A program made the position numbers and the translations under genes. DNA of 15,959 nt from an uncultured Oscillospiraceae bacterium (GTDB taxonomy: Bacteria > Bacillota > Clostridia > Oscillospirales > Oscillospiraceae), in the NCBI GenBank assembly GCA_910587285.1, contig CAJULM010000058.1, positions 1 through 15,959 of the forward strand, read 5' to 3'. Shown in pieces: positions 6,708 to 14,133 of the stretch; position 1 is the stretch's first letter; each line of letters begins with the position of its first letter. The notes beneath the pieces were generated by a model. The model worked only from the letters and a program-made list of their open reading frames with translations, made no database searches and was not told the DNA's origin.

Positions 6708-7112
6708 TTAACGCTTGCTGAACTGAGGCGCGCGGCGGGCGGCTTTGAGGCCGTACTTCTTGCGCTCCTTCATGCGAGGGTCGCGGGTGAGGAAGCCGGC
6801 GGCCTTCAGCGCGGGGCGGAATTCAGGGTCCATCTCCAGCAGGGCGCGGGAGATACCGTGGCGCAGGGCGCCGGCCTGGCCGGACACGCCGCCGCCGGTG
6901 ACAGTGGCGGTGATGTCCACGCGGCCTACGGTGCCGGTGGTGTTCAGGGGCTGGCGGACCACCATCTTCAGGGTCTCCAGACCGAAGTACTCGTCGATAT
7001 CGCGGCCGTTGATGGTGATGGAGCCGGTGCCGCTGGGGAACAGATGGACGCGGGCCACGGAGGACTTCCGGCGACCGGTGCCATAATGATAAGGCTTCTT
7101 GCTCTTGTACAT
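6708..7112 (-). CDS. rpsI: 30S ribosomal protein uS9
   Basis: A 134-residue protein of the small ribosomal subunit head that reaches the P-site tRNA with its C-terminal tail. Family landmarks are GTGRRKSSVARV near the start, a GRDIDEYF segment, VTGGGVSGQAGALRHGI in the middle and the invariant ending FSKR. The length is normal for the family, with a short N-terminal extension. It follows rplM by 14 bases on the same strand, the conserved bacterial pair. It is intact and GC-rich, in contrast to the decayed genes beyond its 3' end, which is where the mobile element appears to join. Confidence 0.97.
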   Translation of the reverse strand: MYKSKKPYHYGTGRRKSSVARVHLFPSGTGSITINGRDIDEYFGLETLKMVVRQPLNTTGTVGRVDITATVTGGGVSGQAGALRHGISRALLEMDPEFRPALKAAGFLTRDPRMKERKKYGLKAARRAPQFSKR

Positions 7113-7126
7113 ATTCCGTTACCTCC

Positions 7127-7558
7127 TTATTCCACGGTCCAGGTCTCGGGTTTCTGGGCGGCGTGGGGATGGCTGTCGCCGCGGTAGATCTTCAGCCGGG
7201 TGAGAGAGTCCTTGGTGACGATATTGCGGGGCATCATGCCGCGCACCGCCAAACGCATGGCCAGCTCGGGCTTGTCCTGCATCAGCAGGCGGTACTTGGT
7301 CTCTTTCAGGCCGCCCACCCAGCCGGAGTGGGTGCGGTAGTACTTCTGCTCCAGCTTTTTGCCGGTGAGTACGGCCTTGTCGGCGTTGATGACGATGACA
7401 AAGTCGCCGCAGTCGGCGTGGGGGGTATACTCGGGCTTGTGCTTGCCGCGCAGCAGCACAGCGGCGGCGGCGGCAGTCTTGCCCAGAGGCTTGCCGGCGG
7501 CATCGAGCACATACCACTTGCGCACGATGTTACCCTTGTTTGCCATAAAGGTAGACAT
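7127..7558 (-). CDS. rplM: 50S ribosomal protein uL13
   Basis: A 143-residue large-subunit protein that binds 23S rRNA early in assembly. Landmarks are KWYVLDAAGKPLGKTA, the HADCGDFVIVINADK block, YRTHSGWVGGLK and MLPRN-like GMMPRNIVTKDSL. The length agrees with the usual 142-145. The start is ATG at 7558, chosen because GGAGG lies eight bases before it and MSTFMANKGN is the usual opening; the in-frame start further upstream overlaps this ribosome site. First gene of the rplM-rpsI operon, transcribed from the consensus promoter at 7632-7660. Confidence 0.97.
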   Translation of the reverse strand: MSTFMANKGNIVRKWYVLDAAGKPLGKTAAAAAVLLRGKHKPEYTPHADCGDFVIVINADKAVLTGKKLEQKYYRTHSGWVGGLKETKYRLLMQDKPELAMRLAVRGMMPRNIVTKDSLTRLKIYRGDSHPHAAQKPETWTVE

Positions 7559-7603
7559 TATGGTTTCCTCCATTTATCTCAAATTTGTTTGAAACATGGG
7601 AAC

Positions 7604-7624
7604 GCTCCCTTTACAATAGGGAGC
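7604..7624 (-). promoter_or_regulatory. 5' leader hairpin of rplM, candidate L13 autoregulation site
   Basis: Just after the predicted transcript start the minus strand reads GCTCCCT, a seven-base loop, then AGGGAGC, a perfect seven-base stem, about 45 bases before the start codon. Firmicutes rplM operons are known to carry an L13 leader that binds the protein. The position fits; I cannot confirm that it matches that RNA family. Confidence 0.5.
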
Positions 7625-7631
7625 ATGATGT

Positions 7632-7660
7632 ATTATAATGCGGAAAAGCGGCGCTGTCAA
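7632..7660 (-). promoter_or_regulatory. SigA-type promoter of rplM-rpsI
   Basis: On the minus strand TTGACA (7660-7655), a 17-base spacer and TATAAT (7637-7632) match the vegetative consensus at all twelve positions, fitting a strongly expressed ribosomal operon. Confidence 0.85.
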
Positions 7661-7688
7661 CCAAAAAACGGGAAGTTTCTGAAATAAT

Positions 7689-7719
7689 TTGAAAATGCTC
7701 TTGTAAACTCCTGTATAAT
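7689..7719 (+). promoter_or_regulatory. Probable promoter of the PP-loop gene operon
   Basis: TTGAAA (7689-7694) and TATAAT (7714-7719) lie 19 bases apart, about 57 bases before the GTG start. The -10 is perfect, the spacer longer than ideal. It is divergent from the rplM promoter. Confidence 0.5.
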
Positions 7720-7776
7720 GGTGTAATCGCTTATATGCTCGTTTTGATATTTTTCTTTTAAAGAGGAGGAAAGGCC

Positions 7777-8541
7777 GTGCAGATGATTTTGTCCTACCTG
7801 CGCCGGTGTGTGGAGGATTACGACATGATTCACGCCGGGGAGCGCATCGCGGTGGGGGTGTCCGGCGGGAAGGACTCGCTGGTGCTGCTGTACGCCATGG
7901 CCAAGCTGCGGGAGTTTTACCCGGAGCCCTTTGAGCTCCACGCTGTCACCGTCCATCCTGGCGCGCCGGGGATGGATTTCGGGCCGGTGGCGGCGCTGTG
8001 CCGGGAGTTGAACGTGCCCTATCACCTGATTGAGACGGAAATTTTCCATATCATCTTTGATCTGCGCCAGGAGAAGAATCCCTGCTCCATGTGCGCAAAA
8101 ATGCGCCGGGGCGCGATGCACAGCGCATTGCAGGAGTTGGGTATTCATAAGGTGGCCCTGGGTCACCACCGGGACGACGCGGTGGAGACCTTCTTCCTCT
8201 CCCTGTTCTACGAGGGCCGCCTGTCCTGCTTTCAGCCGATGACCTATCTGGACCGCACGGACATCACCCAAATCCGCCCCCTGCTTTACTGCGGGGAGGG
8301 GATGGTGCGGGGGGCGGCCCGGCGGTACGGGCTGCCGGTGGTGCACAACCCCTGTCCCGCCGACGGCAACACCCGGCGGCAGGAGGTGAAGGAGCTGGTG
8401 GCCAAGCTCTCGAAGGACTACCCCAAGCTGAAGAATTACGTATTCGGCGCCATGCAGCGCCTGCCATTGCCTGAGTGGGGTCCGGTAAACGGGGGGCGTC
8501 GGCTGCGCCGGCGAGGAATGGAGGAGGACCATGCTGAATAA
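7777..8541 (+). CDS. TtcA-like PP-loop ATPase, tRNA thiolation family
   Basis: A 254-residue protein of the TtcA/TilS adenine-nucleotide alpha-hydrolase group. TtcA makes 2-thiocytidine at tRNA position 32. The PP-loop is SGGKDS (29-34); NPCSMC (Cys103, Cys106) and NPCPADG (Cys193) supply the cysteines that in TtcA hold an iron-sulfur cluster; GHHRDD (129-134) is the family's second nucleotide motif. The GTG at 7777 is preferred because AGGAGG lies seven bases upstream; an ATG at 7783 is too far from it. It overlaps the next gene by 11 bases. The substrate is inferred from family; Firmicutes homologues may act on other tRNA positions. Confidence 0.9.
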   Translation: MQMILSYLRRCVEDYDMIHAGERIAVGVSGGKDSLVLLYAMAKLREFYPEPFELHAVTVHPGAPGMDFGPVAALCRELNVPYHLIETEIFHIIFDLRQEKNPCSMCAKMRRGAMHSALQELGIHKVALGHHRDDAVETFFLSLFYEGRLSCFQPMTYLDRTDITQIRPLLYCGEGMVRGAARRYGLPVVHNPCPADGNTRRQEVKELVAKLSKDYPKLKNYVFGAMQRLPLPEWGPVNGGRRLRRRGMEEDHAE

Positions 8542-9163
8542 AATTTTTAATCCGGAGAACGGCTTTTTTAAGTTTATCGGCATTCTGACCGACGTGTTTG
8601 CGTTCAGCATCCTGTGGCTGCTGTGCGCGGTGACGGTGGTGGGGCTGGGGCCGGGGACTACCTCCCTGTATGACGCCATGGCCCGATGCCTGCGCAAAAA
8701 GCAGCCAGGAGGCTATGTGCGCTTCTGGGAGTCGCTGAAGTCCAATTTTAAAGTGGCCTGCCCCGCCGGGCTGATTGTGGCGGCGGCGGGATACGGCATG
8801 GTGAAGCTCCACGGCTTCCTGTACGCCGGGGCGGCGGCGGGGGACAGGACCATGTTCATGCTGTACGTGGCTTACTGGATTTTCTTTGTGGTGGTGTGCG
8901 GCGTGGTGGCCTATCTGTTTCCGGTGCTGTCCCGGTTCACCTTCGGGGTAGGGGGCCTGCTGGCCGCCGGCGTAAAGCTGGCCCTGGCCAACCCGCTCAT
9001 CACCCTGGCCCTGGGCCTGCTCACCGGCGGGGGCATTTTGGTGTGCGTGCTGTGGTGGTACTGGATGCCCTGGCTGGTGCTGCCCTATGTGTGGGCGCTG
9101 CTGGCCAGCCTGCTGCTGGAGCGGGTGTTCAAGCCCTTTATGGAGGGGCAGGGGAAAGAGTGA
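8531..9163 (+). CDS. YesL/DUF624 family membrane protein
   Basis: A 210-residue, very hydrophobic protein with five or six membrane segments (about 15-40, 76-101, 107-133, then two or three between 143 and 203). The opening FNPENGFFKFIGILTDVF and GLGPGTTSLYDAM are typical of YesL (DUF624) proteins, found in Firmicutes beside carbohydrate transporters. Its function is unknown. It overlaps the preceding tRNA-modification gene by 11 bases and so is probably translationally coupled; GAGGAGG lies just before the ATG. YesL genes commonly sit next to sugar ABC systems, and one is present about 5 kb away, but whether the two are linked is not shown. Confidence 0.8.
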   Translation: MLNKIFNPENGFFKFIGILTDVFAFSILWLLCAVTVVGLGPGTTSLYDAMARCLRKKQPGGYVRFWESLKSNFKVACPAGLIVAAAGYGMVKLHGFLYAGAAAGDRTMFMLYVAYWIFFVVVCGVVAYLFPVLSRFTFGVGGLLAAGVKLALANPLITLALGLLTGGGILVCVLWWYWMPWLVLPYVWALLASLLLERVFKPFMEGQGKE

Positions 9164-9195
9164 TACCATACTTGAGAATTTGCGGGAGGGAAACT

Positions 9196-9522
9196 ATGGA
9201 TGATTTCAGCATGAGCGAAATGCAGGAAATGCAGAGGGTGCTTCAAGACAGGTACCAGGATCAATGGGAGCCCATTTGTCCAGAGACGGGGCAGAATAAA
9301 ATGCTTTGGATGATTGGTGAAGTGGGAGAAGTGATTGACATTGTCAAAAAGCACGGGGGATCAAAAGCGTCCGCCGATGCCGAATTACGTAAAGCCCTGA
9401 TCGAGGAGCTGGCGGACGTTCTGATGTACTATAATGATGTTCTGCTGTGCTATGGGATATCGGTTGATGAGTTAAAGCGGGTATATCAAGAGAAGTTTGA
9501 AAAAAACATGAGTCGCTGGTAA
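9196..9522 (+). CDS. MazG-like nucleotide pyrophosphohydrolase
   Basis: A 108-residue all-helical protein with the MazG metal-binding pattern: ExxE at 42-45 (GEVGEVID) and ExxD at 71-74 (EELADVL), 25 residues apart. Such enzymes hydrolyse NTPs or dNTPs to the monophosphate and pyrophosphate, for house-cleaning or nucleotide-pool control. The single short domain, WEPICPETGQNKMLWMIGE, resembles stand-alone MazG-like proteins of Clostridia. The start is ATG at 9196 with GGGAGG upstream; longer frames into the membrane-protein gene are not credible. It is AT-richer than its neighbours, so it may be a later arrival. It starts 32 bases after the DUF624 gene and ends before a strong terminator. Confidence 0.85.
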   Translation: MDDFSMSEMQEMQRVLQDRYQDQWEPICPETGQNKMLWMIGEVGEVIDIVKKHGGSKASADAELRKALIEELADVLMYYNDVLLCYGISVDELKRVYQEKFEKNMSRW

Positions 9523-9568
9523 AATTTCCTGGTTTGATAGTTCAAAACCTGATTAGGCTGAGACATGA

Positions 9569-9611
9569 AAAAGAGGAGCAGTACGGCCCATGGCCGTGCC
9601 GCTCCTCTTTT
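9569..9611. terminator. Bidirectional terminator between convergent genes
   Basis: AAAAGAGGAGC (9569-9579) and GCTCCTCTTTT (9601-9611) form a perfect 11-base stem, and the loop contains a second stem (ACGGCC/GGCCGT). A runs on one side and T runs on the other let it act on the MazG-like transcript and on the hydrolase transcript from the opposite strand. Confidence 0.85.
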
Positions 9612-9623
9612 GCTTTGTATCGT

Positions 9624-10265
9624 TCAGGGCACCAGCGCGGGCACCAGCGCCGCCAGCTTATCCGCCAGCTGGGCGTGGCCCTTCCGGGTCAGGTGCATAT
9701 GGTCGATCTGATTGAACTCGCACTCCGCCGCGTCCATGAAGTGGGCCCCCACCAGCTGGGCGGTGGCGGCATAGTACTGGGGCAGCTCCCGGCTTTTCAC
9801 GTCGCAGCCGCAGCCCATGGCCGGGTCGCTTATCTCCGGGTGGATGGGGGGCGGGCAGACGATGAGAATGTTGGGGGCGTGGATTCCCCAGCAGTCCACG
9901 CTCTGGGCCTTGCGCACCAGCCGCTCCATGCCGATGGAGACGCAGGCGGCGTTCATGCCCAGCCGTTCCTTAACGTCGTTGGTGCCCAGCATGATGATGA
10001 GCAGGTCTACCACCTCATGGCTTTTCAGCAGGGAGTAGAGCACCGTCAGCGCGTCCATGGTCTCGTGGAGGGGGTCCTGGAACACGGTGGTGCGCCCGGA
10101 CAGGCCCTCCTCCGTCACCAGGTAGTCCGGGCCCAGCGCCGTTTGCAGGCGGCAGGTCCACCGCTCGTCCTCGTTGAAGCGGATGCCGCCGTCGGCGCAG
10201 TCGGCGGGGTCGGCGCAGTAGCCGTGGGTGTTGGAGTCGCCCAGACAGAGAATGTGCTTTTTCAT
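9624..10265 (-). CDS. SGNH/GDSL hydrolase, probable esterase
   Basis: A 213-residue cytoplasmic enzyme (no signal peptide). SGNH blocks are visible: GDSNTHG with nucleophile Ser11, Gly57 in EEGLSGRT (block II), GTND at 94-97 and DHMHL with Asp188 and His191. The family hydrolyses ester bonds, often acetyl or aryl esters. The full set of catalytic residues suggests an active enzyme. It lies 42 bases after the ROK-like gene on the same strand, so a role in removing acetyl groups from the imported sugar is plausible but inferred. The gap between the two genes contains a parS site. An AAAGGA ribosome site precedes the ATG. Confidence 0.9.
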   Translation of the reverse strand: MKKHILCLGDSNTHGYCADPADCADGGIRFNEDERWTCRLQTALGPDYLVTEEGLSGRTTVFQDPLHETMDALTVLYSLLKSHEVVDLLIIMLGTNDVKERLGMNAACVSIGMERLVRKAQSVDCWGIHAPNILIVCPPPIHPEISDPAMGCGCDVKSRELPQYYAATAQLVGAHFMDAAECEFNQIDHMHLTRKGHAQLADKLAALVPALVP

Positions 10266-10285
10266 AAAATCAGTCCTTTGCCAGA

Positions 10286-10301
10286 TGTTTCACGTGAAAC
10301 G
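10286..10301. other. Chromosomal parS site (Spo0J/ParB binding)
   Basis: The 16-mer TGTTTCACGTGAAACG matches the Bacillus-type consensus TGTTTCACGTGAAACA at 15 positions, with a perfect 14-base palindrome GTTTCACGTGAAAC. It is intergenic between the hydrolase and the ROK-like gene. In most bacteria such sites cluster around the replication origin. Confidence 0.85.
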
Positions 10302-10307
10302 TTTGTT

Positions 10308-11690
10308 TTATTTCTTCAGCTCGGGCAGGGAGGCGGCGGCCACAGACTGACCCACCCGGCGGGCCTTCTCGTCGGGCAGGGAGGCGTCGATGGCCTGGGC
10401 CACCTGGGGGTACTCGTCCGCCAGCACCGCCTTGGCGGTGTCCAGGATGATATCGCCGCCCCGGCCGGACATCACCCGGCCCTGGAGCTGGGCGTACTTG
10501 AAGCCGTAGTAGCCGTGGTACAGGGCCAGGGAGTGGCCCAGGTACACGCCGATGGACTGGTACACCTTCTCGGCGGCGGGGCTGCCCTCGTCCAGCAGCT
10601 TCTGCACCACCTTCAGCTTTTCGGCGGGGGAGAGGGCCTCGTCCAGCTCGATCCCGGCCCGGGGGGCCAGCTTGATCACGCCGTCCTGGGAGAAGTACTT
10701 CACGCCGCAGCCGATGTCGCCGCTCCACTCGTCCCGCATGGCCTCCGGGTTGGCGTCCACCGGGACGAAGGCCAGCTCGTTGAGCCAGCCGGTGACACGG
10801 CCCTGGGCGTCCACATAGCCAACGGCCTCGCTGGTGCCCATGGCGATGCCCAGCACGTTGTTCTCGCCCAGGTTCATGGCGCCGGCCAGGGCGGACACGT
10901 CGCCGTCGTTGGCCACGATGTAGGGCACGTCGCCAAAGGTGTCGGTGATGGCGCGGATGTAGATGTCCTTCACCTTGGCGTCAAAGAGGTCCTTGGGCAC
11001 CTGGAGGAACAGGGAGGCGTTCATGGTGCGGTTGTCGATGTACACGCCGGCGGAGGACACGCCCACCGCGTCCACCCGAGGCATATGCTCGGCGGCGGAC
11101 TTCAGGGCGGCCACGATGCCGTCGTAGTGGTAGTCGGGGTCGGAGTTGATTTTGGGGAACCACACCACCTCCTCGGAGAACACGGGCTCGCCGTCGATGA
11201 CAGCGGACACCTTCCGGTCGGACCCGCCCGCGTCGAAGCCGATGCGGCAGCCGTCCAGATGGCGGCCGATGGCCTTGGGGTCGCCGCTCTCCTCGGGCAC
11301 CTTCTCGCAGGAGATGATCTCAAAGGGGTGCTCGAACACGTTGGCCATATAGTCCCAGTCGAAGGCCTGGCGGCCGGCGGCGGAGTAGTGGGCATTCATT
11401 TTGGCGGTCAGCTCATCGCTGCCCGCGATGTACACCCGGAACCCGCCGTACATCCACAGCATGGTTTTGATGATCCGCTCCACGTAGTACTCGTCGGCGG
11501 CGGCCATGTCCGGTGTGCCGTGAATCTTCACGTGCCACACGGCGACCTGGCCGTTGGAGCGCTCCACGGCCACATCCAGGGGCTTGTCCGCTCCGGTCAG
11601 GAAGGCGCGGTTGAATTGTGCCAGCGGGATAAAACCGGGGTCCAGCTCGGGAACATTTTTGACGGATACGCTGATGCCGAGATGATTCAT
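10308..11690 (-). CDS. ROK-like sugar kinase with long N-terminal extension
   Basis: A 460-residue ASKHA-fold protein. The phosphate-1 motif is DAGGSDRK at 153-160; NDGD near 261-264 supplies the likely catalytic Asp; AMGTSEAVG at 283-291 fits phosphate-2. ROK kinases phosphorylate sugars at the 6-position. Two things are odd: about 145 residues precede the kinase fold, rich in WHVKIHG-type sequence I do not recognise, and the ROK zinc motif (CxCGxxGCxE) is missing. The ATG at 11690 is chosen because GGAGG is nine bases upstream; an ATG at 11699 abuts that site. Divergent from the AGE epimerase gene, so a ManNAc- or GlcNAc-type kinase is likely; the substrate is unproven, and a non-kinase role is possible. 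Confidence 0.75.
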   Translation of the reverse strand: MNHLGISVSVKNVPELDPGFIPLAQFNRAFLTGADKPLDVAVERSNGQVAVWHVKIHGTPDMAAADEYYVERIIKTMLWMYGGFRVYIAGSDELTAKMNAHYSAAGRQAFDWDYMANVFEHPFEIISCEKVPEESGDPKAIGRHLDGCRIGFDAGGSDRKVSAVIDGEPVFSEEVVWFPKINSDPDYHYDGIVAALKSAAEHMPRVDAVGVSSAGVYIDNRTMNASLFLQVPKDLFDAKVKDIYIRAITDTFGDVPYIVANDGDVSALAGAMNLGENNVLGIAMGTSEAVGYVDAQGRVTGWLNELAFVPVDANPEAMRDEWSGDIGCGVKYFSQDGVIKLAPRAGIELDEALSPAEKLKVVQKLLDEGSPAAEKVYQSIGVYLGHSLALYHGYYGFKYAQLQGRVMSGRGGDIILDTAKAVLADEYPQVAQAIDASLPDEKARRVGQSVAAASLPELKK

Positions 11691-11813
11691 GACATTCATC
11701 CTCCATTTCAAAATCCAAGAAAAAAGTAACGGATGGGTCGGAAAAGCGGATTGAGCAAAAACACGGCGCTTTTTTGTAATAGTAGCCAAAAAGGGCCCAA
11801 TCCCCATGCTATT

Positions 11814-11841
11814 AGCCTATCAGTTTTTTGCAGAAAGTCAA
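11814..11841 (-). promoter_or_regulatory. Candidate promoter of the ROK-like gene
   Basis: On the minus strand TTGACT (11841-11836) and TAGGCT (11819-11814) are 16 bases apart, giving a leader of about 115 bases. It is divergent from the epimerase promoter. Confidence 0.45.
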
Positions 11842-11859
11842 GCATTTTTTGGTCAAAAT

Positions 11860-11872
11860 GAAAATAATTTTC
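11860..11872. promoter_or_regulatory. Candidate RpiR-type operator
   Basis: GAAAATAATTTTC is a perfect inverted repeat around a central A. It lies between the -35 boxes of the two divergent promoters, where one regulator could control both. RpiR regulators often bind TGAAA/TTTCA-type repeats, and one is encoded two genes to the right. Confidence 0.4.
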
Positions 11873-11882
11873 GTTCCGGCCC

Positions 11883-11912
11883 TTGACGCGGCCCCGCCGG
11901 ACAGGGTATGAT
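11883..11912 (+). promoter_or_regulatory. Promoter of the epimerase-regulator operon
   Basis: TTGACG (11883-11888), an 18-base spacer and TATGAT (11907-11912) lie about 70 bases before the epimerase start. Confidence 0.65.
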
Positions 11913-11980
11913 GAGAACAGCAATGAGGAGAAAGCTGCTGAATGGCTTGAATCTTATTAAAGGAAAGGTGGAAGGATTTT

Positions 11981-13186
11981 ATGGACATGGCTCGAATGAG
12001 AGAGCATCAAACGTGGCTCAAGGAGGAGCTGGACCGCTGTGTGGAGTTCTGGCTGAAGAACGGCATGGACCCGGTGCACGGCGGCGTTTACACCTGCCTG
12101 GACCGGGAGGGGAAGGTATTCTCCACCGACAAGAGCGTCTGGATGCAGGGGCGCTGCGGCTGGATTTTCGCCCACCTGTGCCGGCTGTACGGCCCGAAGG
12201 ACGAGTGGCTGGCGGCCAGCAAAAGCTGCCTGGATTTCTTGGAGGAGCACTGCATTAACCACGAGGCGGGGGGGCGGCTGTACTTCACCGTGACGGAGGA
12301 CGGCAAGCCTTTGCGCCAGCGCCGTTACTGCTTCTCCGAGGCGTTTTATGCCGTGGCCAACGCGGAGTACTACGGCGTGGCCGGCGGGGAGGAGCACCTG
12401 GAGCGGGCCCGCCGGGCCTACGACCTGTATTGGGACCTGAACCACGGCATGGCCGACCCTACGGGCCTGGGGCCTAAGACCATCCCCGAGACCCGCACCG
12501 GCCGTGGCTTCGGCACGCCTATGATTATCCTCAACGTCACCGGCGTGATGCTCCGGGTGGACCCGGAGCGCAAGGCTTTGTATGAGGAGCGGGCCCAGCA
12601 GTGTGTGGACGAGATTTTCAAGTACCACGTCAAGCCCGAGCTCAAGTGCGTGCTGGAGAACGTGGGCCCGGACGGCGAGGCCCGCCTGAACTACACCGAG
12701 GGCCGCGTGGTCAACCCCGGCCACGACATCGAGGGCGTGTGGTTCCTGCTGGAGCACGCCCAGCGCACTGGCGACAAGGAGCTGGTGAAGAAGGCCGCTC
12801 AGATTTTCGACTGGGCCATCGACATCGGCTGGGACCACGAGTACGGCGGGCTGCTGTACTTTGTGGACTGTCTGGGCCGGCCCCCCGAGGCCTATGAGCA
12901 CGACATGAAGCTGTGGTGGCCCCACGACGAGATTCTCATCGCCAGCCTGATGCTCTACCGGGATACCGGGGAGGAGAAGTATCTGGATTGGTTTGAGAAG
13001 ACGCTGGACTACTGCAAGCAGTATTTCTCCGACCCGGAGTATGGGGAGTGGTACGGTTATCTCCGCCGGGACGGCAAGCCCACTCAACCCCCGTGCAAGG
13101 GGAGCACGTTCAAGGGTCCCTTCCATCTGCCCAGGATGCTCAGTATGTGCGAGCGGATGATGGATGAGCTCTTGAGCGGGCAGTAA
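11981..13186 (+). CDS. N-acylglucosamine 2-epimerase family protein
   Basis: A 401-residue (alpha/alpha)6-barrel protein of the AGE/renin-binding family; length matches the animal enzyme. AGE interconverts GlcNAc and ManNAc. Motifs are SVWMQGRCGW (near 52-61), NPGHDIEGVW with His248, KLWWPHDEILIASLM, and the ending FKGPFHLPRML with His382. From memory, His248 and His382 carry the same numbers as the catalytic histidines of the porcine enzyme. The FHLPR ending favours AGE over cellobiose 2-epimerase, which is the main alternative. A GGAAGG site precedes the ATG; a second ATG six bases on is possible. It is followed after ten bases by the RpiR-type regulator and faces the ROK-like gene. Confidence 0.88.
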   Translation: MDMARMREHQTWLKEELDRCVEFWLKNGMDPVHGGVYTCLDREGKVFSTDKSVWMQGRCGWIFAHLCRLYGPKDEWLAASKSCLDFLEEHCINHEAGGRLYFTVTEDGKPLRQRRYCFSEAFYAVANAEYYGVAGGEEHLERARRAYDLYWDLNHGMADPTGLGPKTIPETRTGRGFGTPMIILNVTGVMLRVDPERKALYEERAQQCVDEIFKYHVKPELKCVLENVGPDGEARLNYTEGRVVNPGHDIEGVWFLLEHAQRTGDKELVKKAAQIFDWAIDIGWDHEYGGLLYFVDCLGRPPEAYEHDMKLWWPHDEILIASLMLYRDTGEEKYLDWFEKTLDYCKQYFSDPEYGEWYGYLRRDGKPTQPPCKGSTFKGPFHLPRMLSMCERMMDELLSGQ

Positions 13187-13196
13187 GGGGGCCGGT

Positions 13197-14051
13197 ATGC
13201 CTTACGGCGACGTATTCACCAGAATCAACCGGGAATATTACCAGCTCACCAGCGCAGAAAAGAAGATCGCCGACTATATGCTCTTGCAGCGGCAGGAGTG
13301 CCAGTATATGTCCATTTCGGAGATGGCGGAGGTGGCGGACGTAGCGGAGGCCACCGTTTCCCGGTTCTGCCGCCGGCTGGGCTATAAGGGCTATAGCGCC
13401 TTCAAGCTGGCGGTGGCGGGCTCCTCCACCGGCCAGCGGCCCATGAGCCCGCTGTACGGCGAGATTCAGTCGGAGGACAGCCTGGGTGATATGTGCCAGA
13501 AGATTTACGCCGCCGATGTGGACGCGATTACCCAGACGCTGGCCCTCATCAGCCCCGCGGCGGTGACGGCCGCGGCGGAGCTGATTCTGAGCGCGGACCG
13601 GGTGCTGTGCATGGGCCTGGGCGGGTCTATGGTGCTGGCCCGGGAGGCGGCCCACCTGTTCTCCACCGCCCTGCCCAATTTCTATCCTGTGGACGACTCC
13701 CATTTTCAGGCCATCCGCTGCGCCCTGCTCACCGCAAGGGACGTGGTGATGTACTTCTCCTACTCCGGCTCGACCAAGGACGTGGTGGATGTGATGAAAA
13801 TTGCCCAGGAGCGGGGCGCCAGGTCCATTCTGATTACGCGCTTTCCCAAGTCTCCCGGCGCATCCTGCGCCGATGTGGTGCTGGAGTGCGGGGCGCGGGA
13901 GGGACCGCTGCAAATGGGCTCTGTGGCCGCCCGCATGGGGCAGCTGTACCTGATCGACGTGCTATTCAACGAGGTGTGCCGCCGGGATATGGAGAGCTGC
14001 CGGAACCGGCGCAAGCAGGTGGCGGACGCCCTGGCGGACAAGCACCTGTGA
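13197..14051 (+). CDS. MurR/RpiR family transcriptional regulator (HTH plus SIS)
   Basis: A 284-residue regulator. The N-terminal helix-turn-helix (about 1-75) contains ISEMAEVADVAEATVSRFCR with LGYKGYSAFK after it, the standard RpiR signature. The C-terminal SIS domain (about 120-260) has GLGGSMVLAREAAHLF and YFSYSGSTKDVVDVMK, the sugar-phosphate binding loops. Such proteins sense phosphorylated sugars, often amino sugars, and repress or activate adjacent catabolic genes. It lies ten bases after the epimerase gene, consistent with control of this locus; a palindrome between the divergent promoters and TGAAA-type repeats before the binding-protein gene are candidate operators. Activator or repressor cannot be told from sequence. 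Confidence 0.92.
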   Translation: MPYGDVFTRINREYYQLTSAEKKIADYMLLQRQECQYMSISEMAEVADVAEATVSRFCRRLGYKGYSAFKLAVAGSSTGQRPMSPLYGEIQSEDSLGDMCQKIYAADVDAITQTLALISPAAVTAAAELILSADRVLCMGLGGSMVLAREAAHLFSTALPNFYPVDDSHFQAIRCALLTARDVVMYFSYSGSTKDVVDVMKIAQERGARSILITRFPKSPGASCADVVLECGAREGPLQMGSVAARMGQLYLIDVLFNEVCRRDMESCRNRRKQVADALADKHL

Positions 14052-14103
14052 TGAGGCTGTGTTAGAAATTTTTTTCGCAGCCAAAAAATGATGAAATTTT
14101 TTT

Positions 14104-14133
14104 TGAAAGATATTGACAAATCCTGTGAAAGAT
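14104..14133 (+). repeat. TGAAAGAT direct repeat over the promoter
   Basis: Exact TGAAAGAT copies at 14104-14111 and 14126-14133 are 22 bases apart (two helix turns), one just before the -35 and one within the spacer; TGAAATTT at 14092 is a possible third. This fits a regulator site blocking the promoter. Confidence 0.4.

Noticed and set aside
9534..11729. A 731-codon open frame on the plus strand
   Set aside because: It is antisense to the hydrolase and ROK-like genes, both with clear motifs. The VSRETF stretch in it is only the translated parS site.
11908..11980. Possible leader peptide upstream of the epimerase
   Set aside because: The ATG overlaps the -10 box and the frame simply runs on into the epimerase gene out of frame.
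11957..13126. A 389-codon minus-strand frame
   Set aside because: It is antisense to the epimerase gene, with composition of a shadow frame and no recognisable motif.
14055..14082. Hairpin GGCTGTG/CGCAGCC after the regulator gene
   Set aside because: It is followed by A residues rather than T on the plus strand, so it does not look like a terminator; its role is unclear.
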